Part shown: positions 7,152-15,871 of the stretch, in pieces
Position numbering within the stretch: position 1 is the first letter of the stretch
Layout: the number at the start of each line of letters is the position of its first letter
Source: Lachnospiraceae bacterium
GTDB taxonomy: Bacteria > Bacillota > Clostridia > Lachnospirales > Lachnospiraceae
Assembly: GCA_017540605.1 (NCBI GenBank)
Contig: JAFYAS010000063.1
Location: 1 to 50,715, forward strand
Length of the DNA: 50,715 nt
Direction: 5' to 3'
Notes under the pieces: generated by a model
What the model was told of the DNA's origin: nothing
The model's database searches: none
Seen by the model: only the letters and a program-made list of their open reading frames with translations
Made by a program: the position numbers and the translations under genes

Positions 7152-8985
7152 TTATACAGTTTTTTGAACGAATGTATAGTTGAAAATCGTGCTATATGGA
7201 TTCGTGTCCAAATTATTACTCGAATAAGCGTTCGACAAACAACAGAAAAAAATCGTACATTTGCCCTTCTTGATACCCTTGATCTTTCCGTTCTTATTTA
7301 CGGTTGCAATGCCGGTATCAGATGACTTGTAACGGAACTTTAAAGCATACTTCTTCGGGATGTGCTTCTTGTTCTTAGCATCAAGCGTTACCTTTACCTT
7401 GATATTCGCAGTCTTGCCAACCTTAAGGGAGCACTTGTTCTTCGTAAGGGTCAGTTTCTTGACATTAGTGTATTTGTTATTATTGATACCTACCACATAG
7501 GCTACTGTACTCTTTCCAAGCTCAACATTTTTACCGTTAATGATCTTAAACGGTGCGACATATACAGTAAAGATCTTCTTGTTTGAAATCTTCTTGCCGC
7601 CTATCTTAGCAATTGTCATCTTGGTTGTGGTGTTCTTCTTGATAGTACTTACGGTCTTTGATTTCTTCTCACCATAATACTGAACATATACCCTATAACC
7701 ATCAGCAGATAGTACCTTCTTCCACTTAACGGTATACTTATTGCCCTTTCGGGAAATAGTTACCTGCTCGTTCATTGCAGCCTGAGCTTCTTTCTTTGCT
7801 TCTGCAAGTTTTTTAGCTGCTTCTATCGCATTGCTTAATGCAGTTGCCTGTTCTTTGAAATCATCATTATCTTTAATGGTGTTATAATAAGCCTCCGCCT
7901 CTTCGATTGCCTTATTCAGATCAGTTTTATCTACAGGAGGTTCTCCATCCTTTGTGATTGCATAATTCACGGTGGTACTGCCCTTAAACCTGCTCTTTGA
8001 TCCGACCTGATCATTTTTTCCTGTCGCTACTACTTTAGCAGTTCCCATGTTTACATTATCAGAATACTGAACAGTATAATCCTTGTTCTCAATAAGAGCT
8101 CTTCCGGTCAGAGAAGCTTTAACCGTAATCTTCGGAGTCAGCGCATCCCCTGTATAAGTCTGCACATCAATATCATTTATTGTACAGCTTGAAAGATCCA
8201 CCCTGTAATCGTATTGAATCGCCTCACTGTCCAGAATGGTTTCTTTATTGAATTGTAGTTTAAATGAATCCCACTCAGACTGTGTACCTACAAATTTGAC
8301 ACTTTCCACTTTTTGGGCATAGGTAAATGTATTAGCTTCCAATACTGCGGTAGCTGGAATGATGAGCTGCCTGATCACCATAGTATCCATATGCGGAACA
8401 GATCACATCCGAAAGATCAGGAATAAAAACCTTCTCTCCTGTAAGGCTAACATAATCATCTCTTTTTATGGGAGATACTCTTTTGTAACTCTCCGTAATG
8501 ACAGCTTTCTCAGCAGCGGTCAGATAGGTTGTACTATTGTAAATCCCATTTTCCTCTACATTGAGCCACTTATAGGGAAGACTTTCTTTCCATTTCGATC
8601 TATCACCATTTTCCATGAACCTACTATTTGCAAACAGTATGTCGCTGTCAAGGAACATAGTGTGAGTATATGGCTCAATCTTGTTGCCACTCGCATCTTC
8701 CTCGGAGAACTCAGTGGTGTCCTTCTGAAGCACTCTATATTCTAGCCGGAGTTTTATCTGTACCACCTTTTGAACATCCATAATAAACATAACACCAGCT
8801 GCCTTGACTATTCTGATCGGGGTTGGTGATCGCACCCGATCCAAGTCCGGTTATGGTCTTATCATCACTAGGAGAGGCATAAACTACCTCCACAACTCCC
8901 GGCAAAGAAGCCCCCCAAAAAAGAAACAGCCATAAGAACCGCCATAATCCACGCAAACATCCGCAAAAAACGCTTTCTTTTCATT
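7152..8985 (-). pseudogene. Decayed secreted surface protein (DUF6273-like / Ig-like / BspA remnant)
   Basis: Three overlapping minus-strand frames add up to one broken gene. The likely original start is ATG at 8985, giving a signal peptide (MKRKRFLRMFAWIMAVLMAV). The frame then breaks at a G6/T6 run (8911-8922). Coding continues to about 8740, where an extra base moves it to the frame ending at 8332, which carries a DUF6273-like segment (residues near YRVLQKDTTEF and SDVICSAYGYYGD). Around 8332-8390 the frame changes again into a 412-codon stretch with a BspA-like repeat end, an MBG/YDG-type Ig-like module, a FIVAR-like helical segment, an Fn3-like module and a Big_2 module. The Big_2 module stops abruptly after GKCTI and ends in unrelated residues. 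Three breaks and a probable internal deletion argue for true decay rather than a single sequencing error. Confidence 0.75.
7221..7234. promoter_or_regulatory. LexA-like box upstream of the WYL-cas operon
   Basis: CGAATAAGCGTTCG matches the Firmicute SOS box CGAACRNRYGTTCG at 13 of 14 positions. On the minus strand it lies between a weak TTGTTT (7237-7242) and TAATAA (7213-7218), 18 bp apart, pointing toward the WYL gene. It is in the unrelated tail of the pseudogene frame. Regulation by LexA is speculative. Confidence 0.25.
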
Positions 8986-9050
8986 CTCTAGTTTCTCCAA
9001 TCAGAATACATATTTCCCCTGCACATCAGCATTAAGATACATGATCATTA

Positions 9051-9269
9051 TCACTTCATCTTTCCCTTATATCCTGCCTTCTGCATAAGAGCCTTATAAA
9101 AGCTTTTCTTTGCTTTTATTGTTTTAGTCTTGCAGGACTTCGGAACTCCCTTAAATGCGTCCTTTCCGATCTTTGTAAGGAGCTTACCCTTGATATTTAT
9201 TGAGGTTAGCTTCTTGTCGCCACAGAAGGCTTCCTTACCTATGGTTGTGACTGTCGCAGGGATTACCAC
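9051..9269 (-). pseudogene. C-terminal BspA-like repeats detached by a frameshift
   Basis: These codons continue the leucine-rich-repeat region of the gene at 9274-12789 (IPATVTTIGKEAF, then SINIKGKLLTKIGKDAFKG) and end in a basic tail, YKALMQKAGYKGKMK. That tail resembles the C-terminus of the BspA-like protein ending at 43910. Removing one base from the A6 run at 9280-9285 (coding strand) rejoins the two frames as NCKKLKSVVIPATV. The region is therefore the true C-terminus of the upstream protein and not a separate gene. It has no ribosome site of its own. Confidence 0.8.
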
Positions 9270-9273
9270 ACTC

Positions 9274-12200
9274 TTAAGCTTTTTTGCAGTTTTTGAAAGC
9301 CCGATCTCCTATGGTCTTTAGCTTAGTTGATTTAACCTTCAGAGTGGTAAGCTTTGTACATCCGTTGAAGGTATTCTTACCTATCTTCTTCACCTTTTTA
9401 GGAATGGTGATAGACTTAAGCTTAACACATCCCTTAAATGCTTTTTCTCCAAGAGTCTCAATATTCTTTCCGATAGTGACACTTGTGATGGTCTTGTTGT
9501 TCTCAAAGGCACCGGCTGATACAGATACGATCTTGTATTTCACATCATTTATTGTAACTGTATCAGGTATCACTACCTTAGTGCTCTTCTTTTTCATATC
9601 AGACGCCTTGTACTCTACCATAGGTGCTGTTGCATCTGATGAAACCACCGTATATACACTTCCGGTTGTAGGATCTGATATCTCGGTACCCTTTGTTTCA
9701 GGAACCTTGGCAGCAGGCGCTTCGGGCTGTGCCGCCTCAGTTGTGGGTTCTGTTTTAGGTTCAGGAGTAGGCTCTGGTTTGGGTTCTGGTTTAGGATCAA
9801 GTGTAGGCTCAGGCTTAGGATCAGGTGTAGGTTCAGGAGTAGGCTCAGGAGTAGGCTCAGGAGTAGGCTCAGGTGTTATATCAGGTTCTTCCTCTCCCTG
9901 AACAAAAAATGCTACATAATTAGTACCATCATCTGCAGATGTTACTGTAAGCTTAAAATTTCTCTTAAGGTCAGTATCTACACCATCCTTTTGCCACTTG
10001 AGGAACTTGTAGCCATCATCGGCTATAGCCTTGAAGGTTGCCTCTTCTCCCTCAATGAACTTTCCGCCACCTATAACATCGCCACCCTTTGATCCCTCTG
10101 CATTTATTGTATATCTGGGAAGACCCTTATCCTCAAATATAGCTGTATAAGTTACATCGCTATCTGCAATAAATGAGAATTTAGAAGGCTTATCAGTAGC
10201 TATACCCTTTAATCTCCATTCCTTAAACTGATAACCTGCATCAGGCACTGCCTCCAATGTAACCTCTGCGCCATTGTTATAAACACCGCCACCTATAACT
10301 ATTCCTCCATTAGTTGCACCGGCTATGACCTCAATCTTTTCCGGTGTGCCGATGAAATAAGGCTTTTTTACTGTTAACTTACTTCTGTCTGAATCATTGA
10401 CTATAATAGCATCTGAAGCTTCATCGCCATTGACTTTCACGATACAACTGTCCCCGAAGATTTTTTCTTTGCCGGCTTTTACCTTCAAGGCTATATTGAG
10501 ATAATAGGTTGTACCGGATTTAAAATCTCCTGTGTACCTCTTCATATCCTGATCGCACCAGTAGGTATTTTCAGAATCCACCTGATAATCTGCACCAACC
10601 ACTGTTGATATAGAAGGACTTGCTCCGGCAGAATCTCCCGCCTTCGGAGAATAGGTAGCTGATAGCCCTACTTCTCCTACCACTTCCTTCCATATTGCAT
10701 ATAATGACAGATTACCTGTCACCTTACTGCTCAAATCATAAGGAGTATATACATCTCCTGATTTGGTAGCCCAGCCAATAAATACTTTTGTACGACTTTT
10801 TTGAATCTTGTCACCAACCTTTTCAAAAGGAATCGGTTCAGGTGTCCTTGTTATTGTCTCACCATTTTTTACATTGTAATCTTCTATTTCCCATGAACCA
10901 TCCGGAATATCAGTCTGATTGTGATAAAAAGACACGGTCCACGGAACCCTGTAGGTAGCTTTAAAGGTAACATGTCTATCATCTGTTTTACTTACACTGA
11001 TATTTTCAAATGCCATACAATTAACGGTTATAGAGGGACTATCAGAGAATTTATAGCCTACAAATGCCTCCAAAGTTAGTTCATACTCTCTAATAGAGCC
11101 CTGTGGCAAAGAATAATTGTTGTTACTAAAATCGTCCATACTTTTTACGTAAGCAGCATCTCTGATGACCTCGTCCTCACTAAGAAAATCATTATCGAAG
11201 GTCCTTGAAAAACAAACCTTACTGCCCTCTAACCACTTCTCTGTCTTTATAAAAAATGGCTTATTCAGTTTTCCATCATGGTATTGTATCTCATTGATCA
11301 ATAAAGCGGATTGAGGTGTTGTAGTCAAACCATCATTTGAATTATTGTTAACCCCAACAATATTTATATCGCTCATAAAAACATTGTTCGGTATTGTAAC
11401 CTCCACCATCTCGCTGATCCTATTAGTCATAGTCCCGCAATTATCAGGAGTTCCCGGATTCAGATTATAAAGCATCAGCTTATATCCCTTTGACAAGAAA
11501 TCAAGCGGAAGCTTAAGCTTTAATGTACCTGAAGACTCTCCATATTCAGGTGCAACAATACCACGGCTGATGATCTTATTCCCCTTCATGATGCAGGCTG
11601 CAAGCTCGCAGTAATATTCCTTATCAGCATAATCGATCTCCAACCTGTCTGTATATGACGTGACTTTTTTTACAACAGGCTTTTTATATGTATCAGTGAT
11701 AGTATTTACACGCCACTTGTGATTTTCAGATATCTTGCTGTTGGGAAGGCTTGTAAAATCAGAAATAACTGTTCTTTCATCATCCTCTACCTCATCCTCT
11801 AAGGCAGGAGTAAGAAAGGCTACTTTGTCAGCTCTTAAATTGGTAGCAGGACGCATATACATATGCGCAAAGTCGCTACCGCTTAACTTGTACTTTTCAA
11901 TCGTGATGCCGATAGGAGGAATAAATTGCTGTCTTCTCAACCACGAGGTCTGAAGAGAATCTTCGATTTTTGCATCGCATACATGAACATTTTCCGTGGT
12001 GTCCTTAGTTCTGATCACATGTATACCTGCCTGATAATTATAGTCATCACCATTGGGTATCCTTGAACGAAGCCAATATCCAAAATAGCACCTGGCATCA
12101 CCGGCCACTATGTCATCCGGCACAAATCTCTTGTTCACCTTTACATCGTCCATATTCTTTTGCTGAGCATTGTAAACCTCTTTAGCTGAAGGCTCAAAAA

Positions 12201-12789
12201 AATACCTTGCTCCTGTGTAAAAGGTTCCCATATCTGCCCAGGTAGTATTCCTATAATTATCAATGCTATAGCTATATGAATCAGGCAGATTAGTTTTGTA
12301 CAAAAGCTCTGTATCATTGTAGCTTGTTTTAAAAGTATAATAAAAACAATTCTTATAGCTATCCGAATTCTCACGATCGTTATTAAGGTAATAATCTATA
12401 TCACTGTATTCATAGGTGTTGTCCTGATAAATACCGCTCGAATAGTATACTGCACCCTTTCTATCATTTGTATAAGCATTCCTCAATGAAACAAGAGAAT
12501 CGGATACTACATAAATACCATCAAATCGACTGTCCTTCGTATTGATATTCTGACTGTCCCATACTCTCCATATTCCCTCAAATCCACTACTATTTTTATA
12601 ATATCTTGTTCCAAAGTACAGATAATCTCCATCCTTCATATCATGCACACTCATAAGTGTGGCATCCATAGTATCACTTTCCGCCAAAGCCTCACTCTTT
12701 TCAGGCACAACTCCTACACCTGAAAAAACAAAGGCTCCGGTCATAAGAACTGCCGCCATTCTCTTTACAATACCTTTTATTCGTCGCAT
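9274..12789 (-). CDS. Large secreted multi-domain surface protein, frameshifted near the C-terminus
   Basis: This 1171-codon protein starts with a signal peptide (KRMAAVLMTGAFVFSGVGVV). It then has a DUF6273-like domain (about 50-310; DGDYLYFGTRYY), a Listeria-Bacteroides-type repeat (about 620-700; LSLYAIWKE), two bacterial repeat modules with GGxVxGGGxY and GYxFKxWxxxG patterns (about 815-960), a Pro-Thr-Glu linker (about 966-1020) and BspA-type LRR_5 repeats (from about 1045). It is probably exported; no LPXTG motif or C-terminal membrane anchor was seen. The frame ends early at an A6 run (9280-9285); the lost tail lies at 9051-9269, making the original about 1246 residues. An AAAGGAAG site precedes the start. 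It is a paralogue of the decayed gene downstream. Adhesion is a guess from family knowledge. Confidence 0.85.
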   Translation of the reverse strand: MRRIKGIVKRMAAVLMTGAFVFSGVGVVPEKSEALAESDTMDATLMSVHDMKDGDYLYFGTRYYKNSSGFEGIWRVWDSQNINTKDSRFDGIYVVSDSLVSLRNAYTNDRKGAVYYSSGIYQDNTYEYSDIDYYLNNDRENSDSYKNCFYYTFKTSYNDTELLYKTNLPDSYSYSIDNYRNTTWADMGTFYTGARYFFEPSAKEVYNAQQKNMDDVKVNKRFVPDDIVAGDARCYFGYWLRSRIPNGDDYNYQAGIHVIRTKDTTENVHVCDAKIEDSLQTSWLRRQQFIPPIGITIEKYKLSGSDFAHMYMRPATNLRADKVAFLTPALEDEVEDDERTVISDFTSLPNSKISENHKWRVNTITDTYKKPVVKKVTSYTDRLEIDYADKEYYCELAACIMKGNKIISRGIVAPEYGESSGTLKLKLPLDFLSKGYKLMLYNLNPGTPDNCGTMTNRISEMVEVTIPNNVFMSDINIVGVNNNSNDGLTTTPQSALLINEIQYHDGKLNKPFFIKTEKWLEGSKVCFSRTFDNDFLSEDEVIRDAAYVKSMDDFSNNNYSLPQGSIREYELTLEAFVGYKFSDSPSITVNCMAFENISVSKTDDRHVTFKATYRVPWTVSFYHNQTDIPDGSWEIEDYNVKNGETITRTPEPIPFEKVGDKIQKSRTKVFIGWATKSGDVYTPYDLSSKVTGNLSLYAIWKEVVGEVGLSATYSPKAGDSAGASPSISTVVGADYQVDSENTYWCDQDMKRYTGDFKSGTTYYLNIALKVKAGKEKIFGDSCIVKVNGDEASDAIIVNDSDRSKLTVKKPYFIGTPEKIEVIAGATNGGIVIGGGVYNNGAEVTLEAVPDAGYQFKEWRLKGIATDKPSKFSFIADSDVTYTAIFEDKGLPRYTINAEGSKGGDVIGGGKFIEGEEATFKAIADDGYKFLKWQKDGVDTDLKRNFKLTVTSADDGTNYVAFFVQGEEEPDITPEPTPEPTPEPTPEPTPDPKPEPTLDPKPEPKPEPTPEPKTEPTTEAAQPEAPAAKVPETKGTEISDPTTGSVYTVVSSDATAPMVEYKASDMKKKSTKVVIPDTVTINDVKYKIVSVSAGAFENNKTITSVTIGKNIETLGEKAFKGCVKLKSITIPKKVKKIGKNTFNGCTKLTTLKVKSTKLKTIGDRAFKNCKKA

Positions 12790-12829
12790 AGCATTCTTCC
12801 TTTCAAAAAGCTAAAAATAAACCTATTCC

Positions 12830-12858
12830 ATTCTACCATAGCAAATATACATTGACAA
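12830..12858 (-). promoter_or_regulatory. Promoter of the large surface-protein gene
   Basis: On the minus strand TTGTCA (12853-12858) and TAGAAT (12830-12835) are separated by 17 bp, and a TGG before the -10 box gives an extended -10. The promoter ends about 40 bp before the start at 12789. Confidence 0.7.
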
Positions 12859-12888
12859 TAAAAAGAGGCTCCGTTTAACGAAGCCTCC
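12857..12888 (-). terminator. Terminator of the decarboxylase cluster
   Basis: On the minus strand a hairpin (AGGCTTCGT, loop TAA, ACGGAGCCT) is followed by CTTTTTAT, 12 bp after the stop of the last gene of the cluster. It overlaps the -35 box of the next gene's promoter. Confidence 0.85.
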
Positions 12889-12899
12889 TAAATAATTCA

Positions 12900-14306
12900 T
12901 TATACAGGATATACCTTATTCTCGGTATCTGCTTTTGACATATCAACGCCCTTTTGCTGAGCCTGTCTGTACTTGAAGAATTCTGTAGCAACCTGAGGGA
13001 ACAATGCATATGAAAGCACATCCTCATCCTGCTGCTTGTATTCTGCGCACTCTTTCTCAAGCTTCTCAAGCTGAGGCTCTACATCGTCTGCGGGACGATA
13101 GGTGATGGGCTTGTCCATACCTAAAGCATCAAGTGCCTTCTTCTGAACCTCAGGGTTCATTGGCTTAACAGTCTGTCCGTACTTACCTACCAAAAGGTCA
13201 CGGCTTTCCTTGGTCATCTGCTTGTAACGCTCGCCCAAAACTACATTGAGAACTGCCTGTGTACCAACAATCTGCGATGAAGGAGTAACAAGAGGAGGCT
13301 CACCGAAGTCCTTACGAACACGAGGCACTTCCTCAAGAACCGCATCAAACTTATCCTCCTGCTTCATCTCCTTGAGCTGTGATACAAGGTTTGAAAGCAT
13401 ACCACCGGGTACCTGATAAAGAAGTGTCTTGATATTTACACCCATTACCTTGGGACTTAGAAGACCGCTCTCAAGCCATTCCTCACGAAGAGGTCTGAAG
13501 TAATCAGCTATCTCTGCAAGAAGCTTCTGATCAAGACCGGGATCATACTCTGTACCCTCGAAGGCCTTGGCCATAACCTCTGTTGCAGGCTGTGATGTAC
13601 CAAGAGCAAGAGGGCTCATAGCACAGTCTATGACATCACATCCGGCCTCAACCGCCTTCATATAAGTCATTGAAGCCACACCTGAGGTGTAATGTGTATG
13701 AAGCTGAATAGGAAGCTTGGTACCTGCCTTAAGCGCCTTTACAAGCTCTGTAGCGGCATTGGGCACAAGAAGGCCTGCCATATCCTTGATACAGATGGAA
13801 TCAGCTCCCATCTCCTCAATCTTCTTTGCCATATCCTTCCAGTAATCCATAGTATAGGCATCACCAAGTGTATAAGAAAGGGCAACCTGTGCGTGACCCT
13901 TCTCCTTATTGGTAGCCTTTACTGCTGTCTCAAGATTTCTGATATCATTCAGACAGTCAAAGATACGAATGATATCAATACCGTTTGCGATTGACTTCTG
14001 AACAAAATATTCTACAACATCATCTGCATAAGGGCTGTAACCGAGGATATTCTGTCCTCTGAAGAGCATCTGAAGCTTTGTATTCTTGAAGCCGTCACGA
14101 AGCTTTCTAAGCCTTACCCATGGATCCTCTTTTAAGAAACGAAGACATGCATCAAATGTAGCTCCGCCCCAGCACTCTACTGAGTGATATCCAACCTTAT
14201 CCATCTTATCAATGATGGGAAGCATCTGCTCTGTTGTCATACGTGTTGCGATAAGTGACTGATGCGCGTCACGCAGCACGGTTTCTGTAATTCCAACTTT
14301 AGCCAT
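12900..14306 (-). CDS. oadA: Oxaloacetate decarboxylase alpha / pyruvate carboxylase subunit B, carboxyltransferase
   Basis: This 468-residue protein is a pyruvate-type carboxyltransferase that moves CO2 between biotin and pyruvate/oxaloacetate. The HMGL-like TIM barrel shows the metal site RDAH (D13, H15), the lysine that is carboxylated in this family (K174 in CIKDMAG) and the metal histidines H203 and H205 in LHTHYTSG. The conserved PycA/OadA domain follows. Unlike full OadA it stops without a biotinyl domain, so it must use the separate carrier encoded at 15490-15858. It is the last gene of a five-gene cluster and is followed by a strong terminator. PycB of a two-subunit pyruvate carboxylase is ruled less likely by the beta pump gene 12 bp upstream. 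Confidence 0.92.
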   Translation of the reverse strand: MAKVGITETVLRDAHQSLIATRMTTEQMLPIIDKMDKVGYHSVECWGGATFDACLRFLKEDPWVRLRKLRDGFKNTKLQMLFRGQNILGYSPYADDVVEYFVQKSIANGIDIIRIFDCLNDIRNLETAVKATNKEKGHAQVALSYTLGDAYTMDYWKDMAKKIEEMGADSICIKDMAGLLVPNAATELVKALKAGTKLPIQLHTHYTSGVASMTYMKAVEAGCDVIDCAMSPLALGTSQPATEVMAKAFEGTEYDPGLDQKLLAEIADYFRPLREEWLESGLLSPKVMGVNIKTLLYQVPGGMLSNLVSQLKEMKQEDKFDAVLEEVPRVRKDFGEPPLVTPSSQIVGTQAVLNVVLGERYKQMTKESRDLLVGKYGQTVKPMNPEVQKKALDALGMDKPITYRPADDVEPQLEKLEKECAEYKQQDEDVLSYALFPQVATEFFKYRQAQQKGVDMSKADTENKVYPV

Positions 14307-14318
14307 TTATTTATCCTC

Positions 14319-15449
14319 CTACTTAACTCCGTATATAGCCATAAATGTACCTGCGGCAACCGCAGTACCGATAACACCTGCAACATTGGGGCCCATTGCA
14401 TGCATCAGAAGGAAATTGGTGGGATCCTCGTCCGCTCCGACCTTCTGGGATACACGCGCCGCCATAGGAACCGCTGAAACTCCGGCTGATCCGATAAGTG
14501 GATTGATCTTTCCCTTTGAGAAGAAATACATCAGATCTCCGATGAGCACACCGGAAGCCGTACCTATGATAAATGCAACAAGACCTAAAAGAACGATCTT
14601 CAATGTATCGATATTAAGGAAAGACTGAGCTGTGGTAGTAGCACCAACTGAAGTACCGAGAAGGATAACTACTATGTACATCATAGCATTTGATGCGGTC
14701 TCGGTAAGCTGCTTTACAACTCCACTCTCCTTAAAAAGATTTCCAAGCATCAGCATACCTACAAGAGGAGCTGTAGTAGGAAGGATCATACATACAACGA
14801 TTGTAACTATGATGGGGAAAAGAATCTTCTCAAGCTTTGTTACGGGACGAAGCTGACCCATCTTTGTCTGTCTCTGCTTCTTTGTTGTGAGAAGCTTCAT
14901 AACAGGGGGCTGGATAACAGGAACCAGCGCCATGTAAGAATATGCAGCCACTGCTATAGGTCCCATAAGGGTTCCACCCATTCCAAGCTTACCTGCAAGG
15001 AAAATGGATGTAGGACCATCAGCACCACCGATGATAGAGATAGCTGCTGCTGCCTTTCCATTGAAGCCCATAGCTATAGCAAGGAAATAAGCCGAATAAA
15101 TACCGAACTGTGCCGCTGCTCCGAGAAGGAAGCTTATGGGATTCGCTATAAGCGGTCCAAAGTCCGTCATCGCTCCTACGCCCATGAATATTAGCGAAGG
15201 AAGTATAGACCATTCATCAAGCTGATAGAAATAATGAAGCAGTCCACCCTCAGCAATAATGCCGGGGAACATATTTGATAAGAGCATGCCGAAAGATATG
15301 GGAACCAGCAAAAGTGGCTCAAAGCCAAACTTTATCGCCAAAACCAGAAATACACAGGCAACAAGTATCATGATATAGTTGCCCAATTCGAGATTTGCGA
15401 AGGCTGTCTGTTCCGCCAGATTTCTCAGCGTGTCAACTATGTATTCCAT
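14319..15449 (-). CDS. oadB: Sodium-pumping decarboxylase, beta subunit
   Basis: This 376-residue polytopic membrane protein matches the OadB/GcdB/MmdB family, which decarboxylates carboxybiotin and drives Na+ out of the cell. The signature IIGGADGPTSIF carries the Na+/proton-coupling aspartate (D144), and the second conserved segment GSAGVSAVPMAARVSQKVG is near 315-335. About nine to ten hydrophobic segments can be seen. It lies 12 bp upstream of the alpha-type subunit and 40 bp downstream of the biotin carrier, so all three are probably on one message. Which CoA or keto-acid substrate feeds it cannot be told from this subunit. Confidence 0.95.
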   Translation of the reverse strand: MEYIVDTLRNLAEQTAFANLELGNYIMILVACVFLVLAIKFGFEPLLLVPISFGMLLSNMFPGIIAEGGLLHYFYQLDEWSILPSLIFMGVGAMTDFGPLIANPISFLLGAAAQFGIYSAYFLAIAMGFNGKAAAAISIIGGADGPTSIFLAGKLGMGGTLMGPIAVAAYSYMALVPVIQPPVMKLLTTKKQRQTKMGQLRPVTKLEKILFPIIVTIVVCMILPTTAPLVGMLMLGNLFKESGVVKQLTETASNAMMYIVVILLGTSVGATTTAQSFLNIDTLKIVLLGLVAFIIGTASGVLIGDLMYFFSKGKINPLIGSAGVSAVPMAARVSQKVGADEDPTNFLLMHAMGPNVAGVIGTAVAAGTFMAIYGVK

Positions 15450-15489
15450 GTTGATTTTTACCTCCAGATTATTCTATGAAAGGGTGTTC

Positions 15490-15858
15490 TTAGTTCATTG
15501 TTGCAAGGACATCGCCGGGCTCAACCATATCTCCTACAGCCACATTAATGCTTGCTACAGTTCCGTCCTCGGGTGCAACAACCTCGTTCTCCATCTTCAT
15601 AGCCTCAAGGATAAGAACTACATCACCCTTCTTGATGCTCTGACCTACATTGGCCTTGATGCCAAGGATCTTACCGGGCATGGGTGCGCTCACCTCAATA
15701 GAGCCTGCGCCTGTTTGAGGAGCTGCCTTAGGTGCTGCGGGAGCCTTGGGGGCTGCCTTCTTGGGTGCGGGAGCTGCAGGAGCTGCTACTCCACCCTCAA
15801 GCTCTTCAACCTGAACATCATATGCTGTTCCGTTAACTGTGATTCTATAATTTTTCAT
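15490..15858 (-). CDS. Biotin carboxyl carrier protein of the sodium-pumping decarboxylase
   Basis: This 122-residue carrier has a short N-terminal strand region, a flexible Ala/Pro/Lys linker (about 25-50) and a C-terminal biotinyl domain. The biotinylation motif is EAMKMENE, with the acceptor lysine at K88. It shuttles carboxyl groups between the carboxyltransferases and the membrane pump. It is the only biotin carrier in the cluster, although two carboxyltransferases are present, so it probably serves both. It corresponds to MmdC/GcdC. The biotin transporter gene bioY lies in the same window. Confidence 0.95.
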   Translation of the reverse strand: MKNYRITVNGTAYDVQVEELEGGVAAPAAPAPKKAAPKAPAAPKAAPQTGAGSIEVSAPMPGKILGIKANVGQSIKKGDVVLILEAMKMENEVVAPEDGTVASINVAVGDMVEPGDVLATMN

Positions 15859-15871
15859 TGTAATAATCCTC

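Noticed and set aside
9284..9901. 205-codon plus-strand frame rich in Gly-Ser-Val
   Set aside because: It is the reverse complement of the Pro-Thr-Glu linker and LRR codons of the surface-protein gene; the repetitive composition explains the long frame.
12141..12374. 77-codon minus-strand frame inside the large surface-protein gene
   Set aside because: It is an out-of-frame shadow of the DUF6273-like region with no ribosome site.
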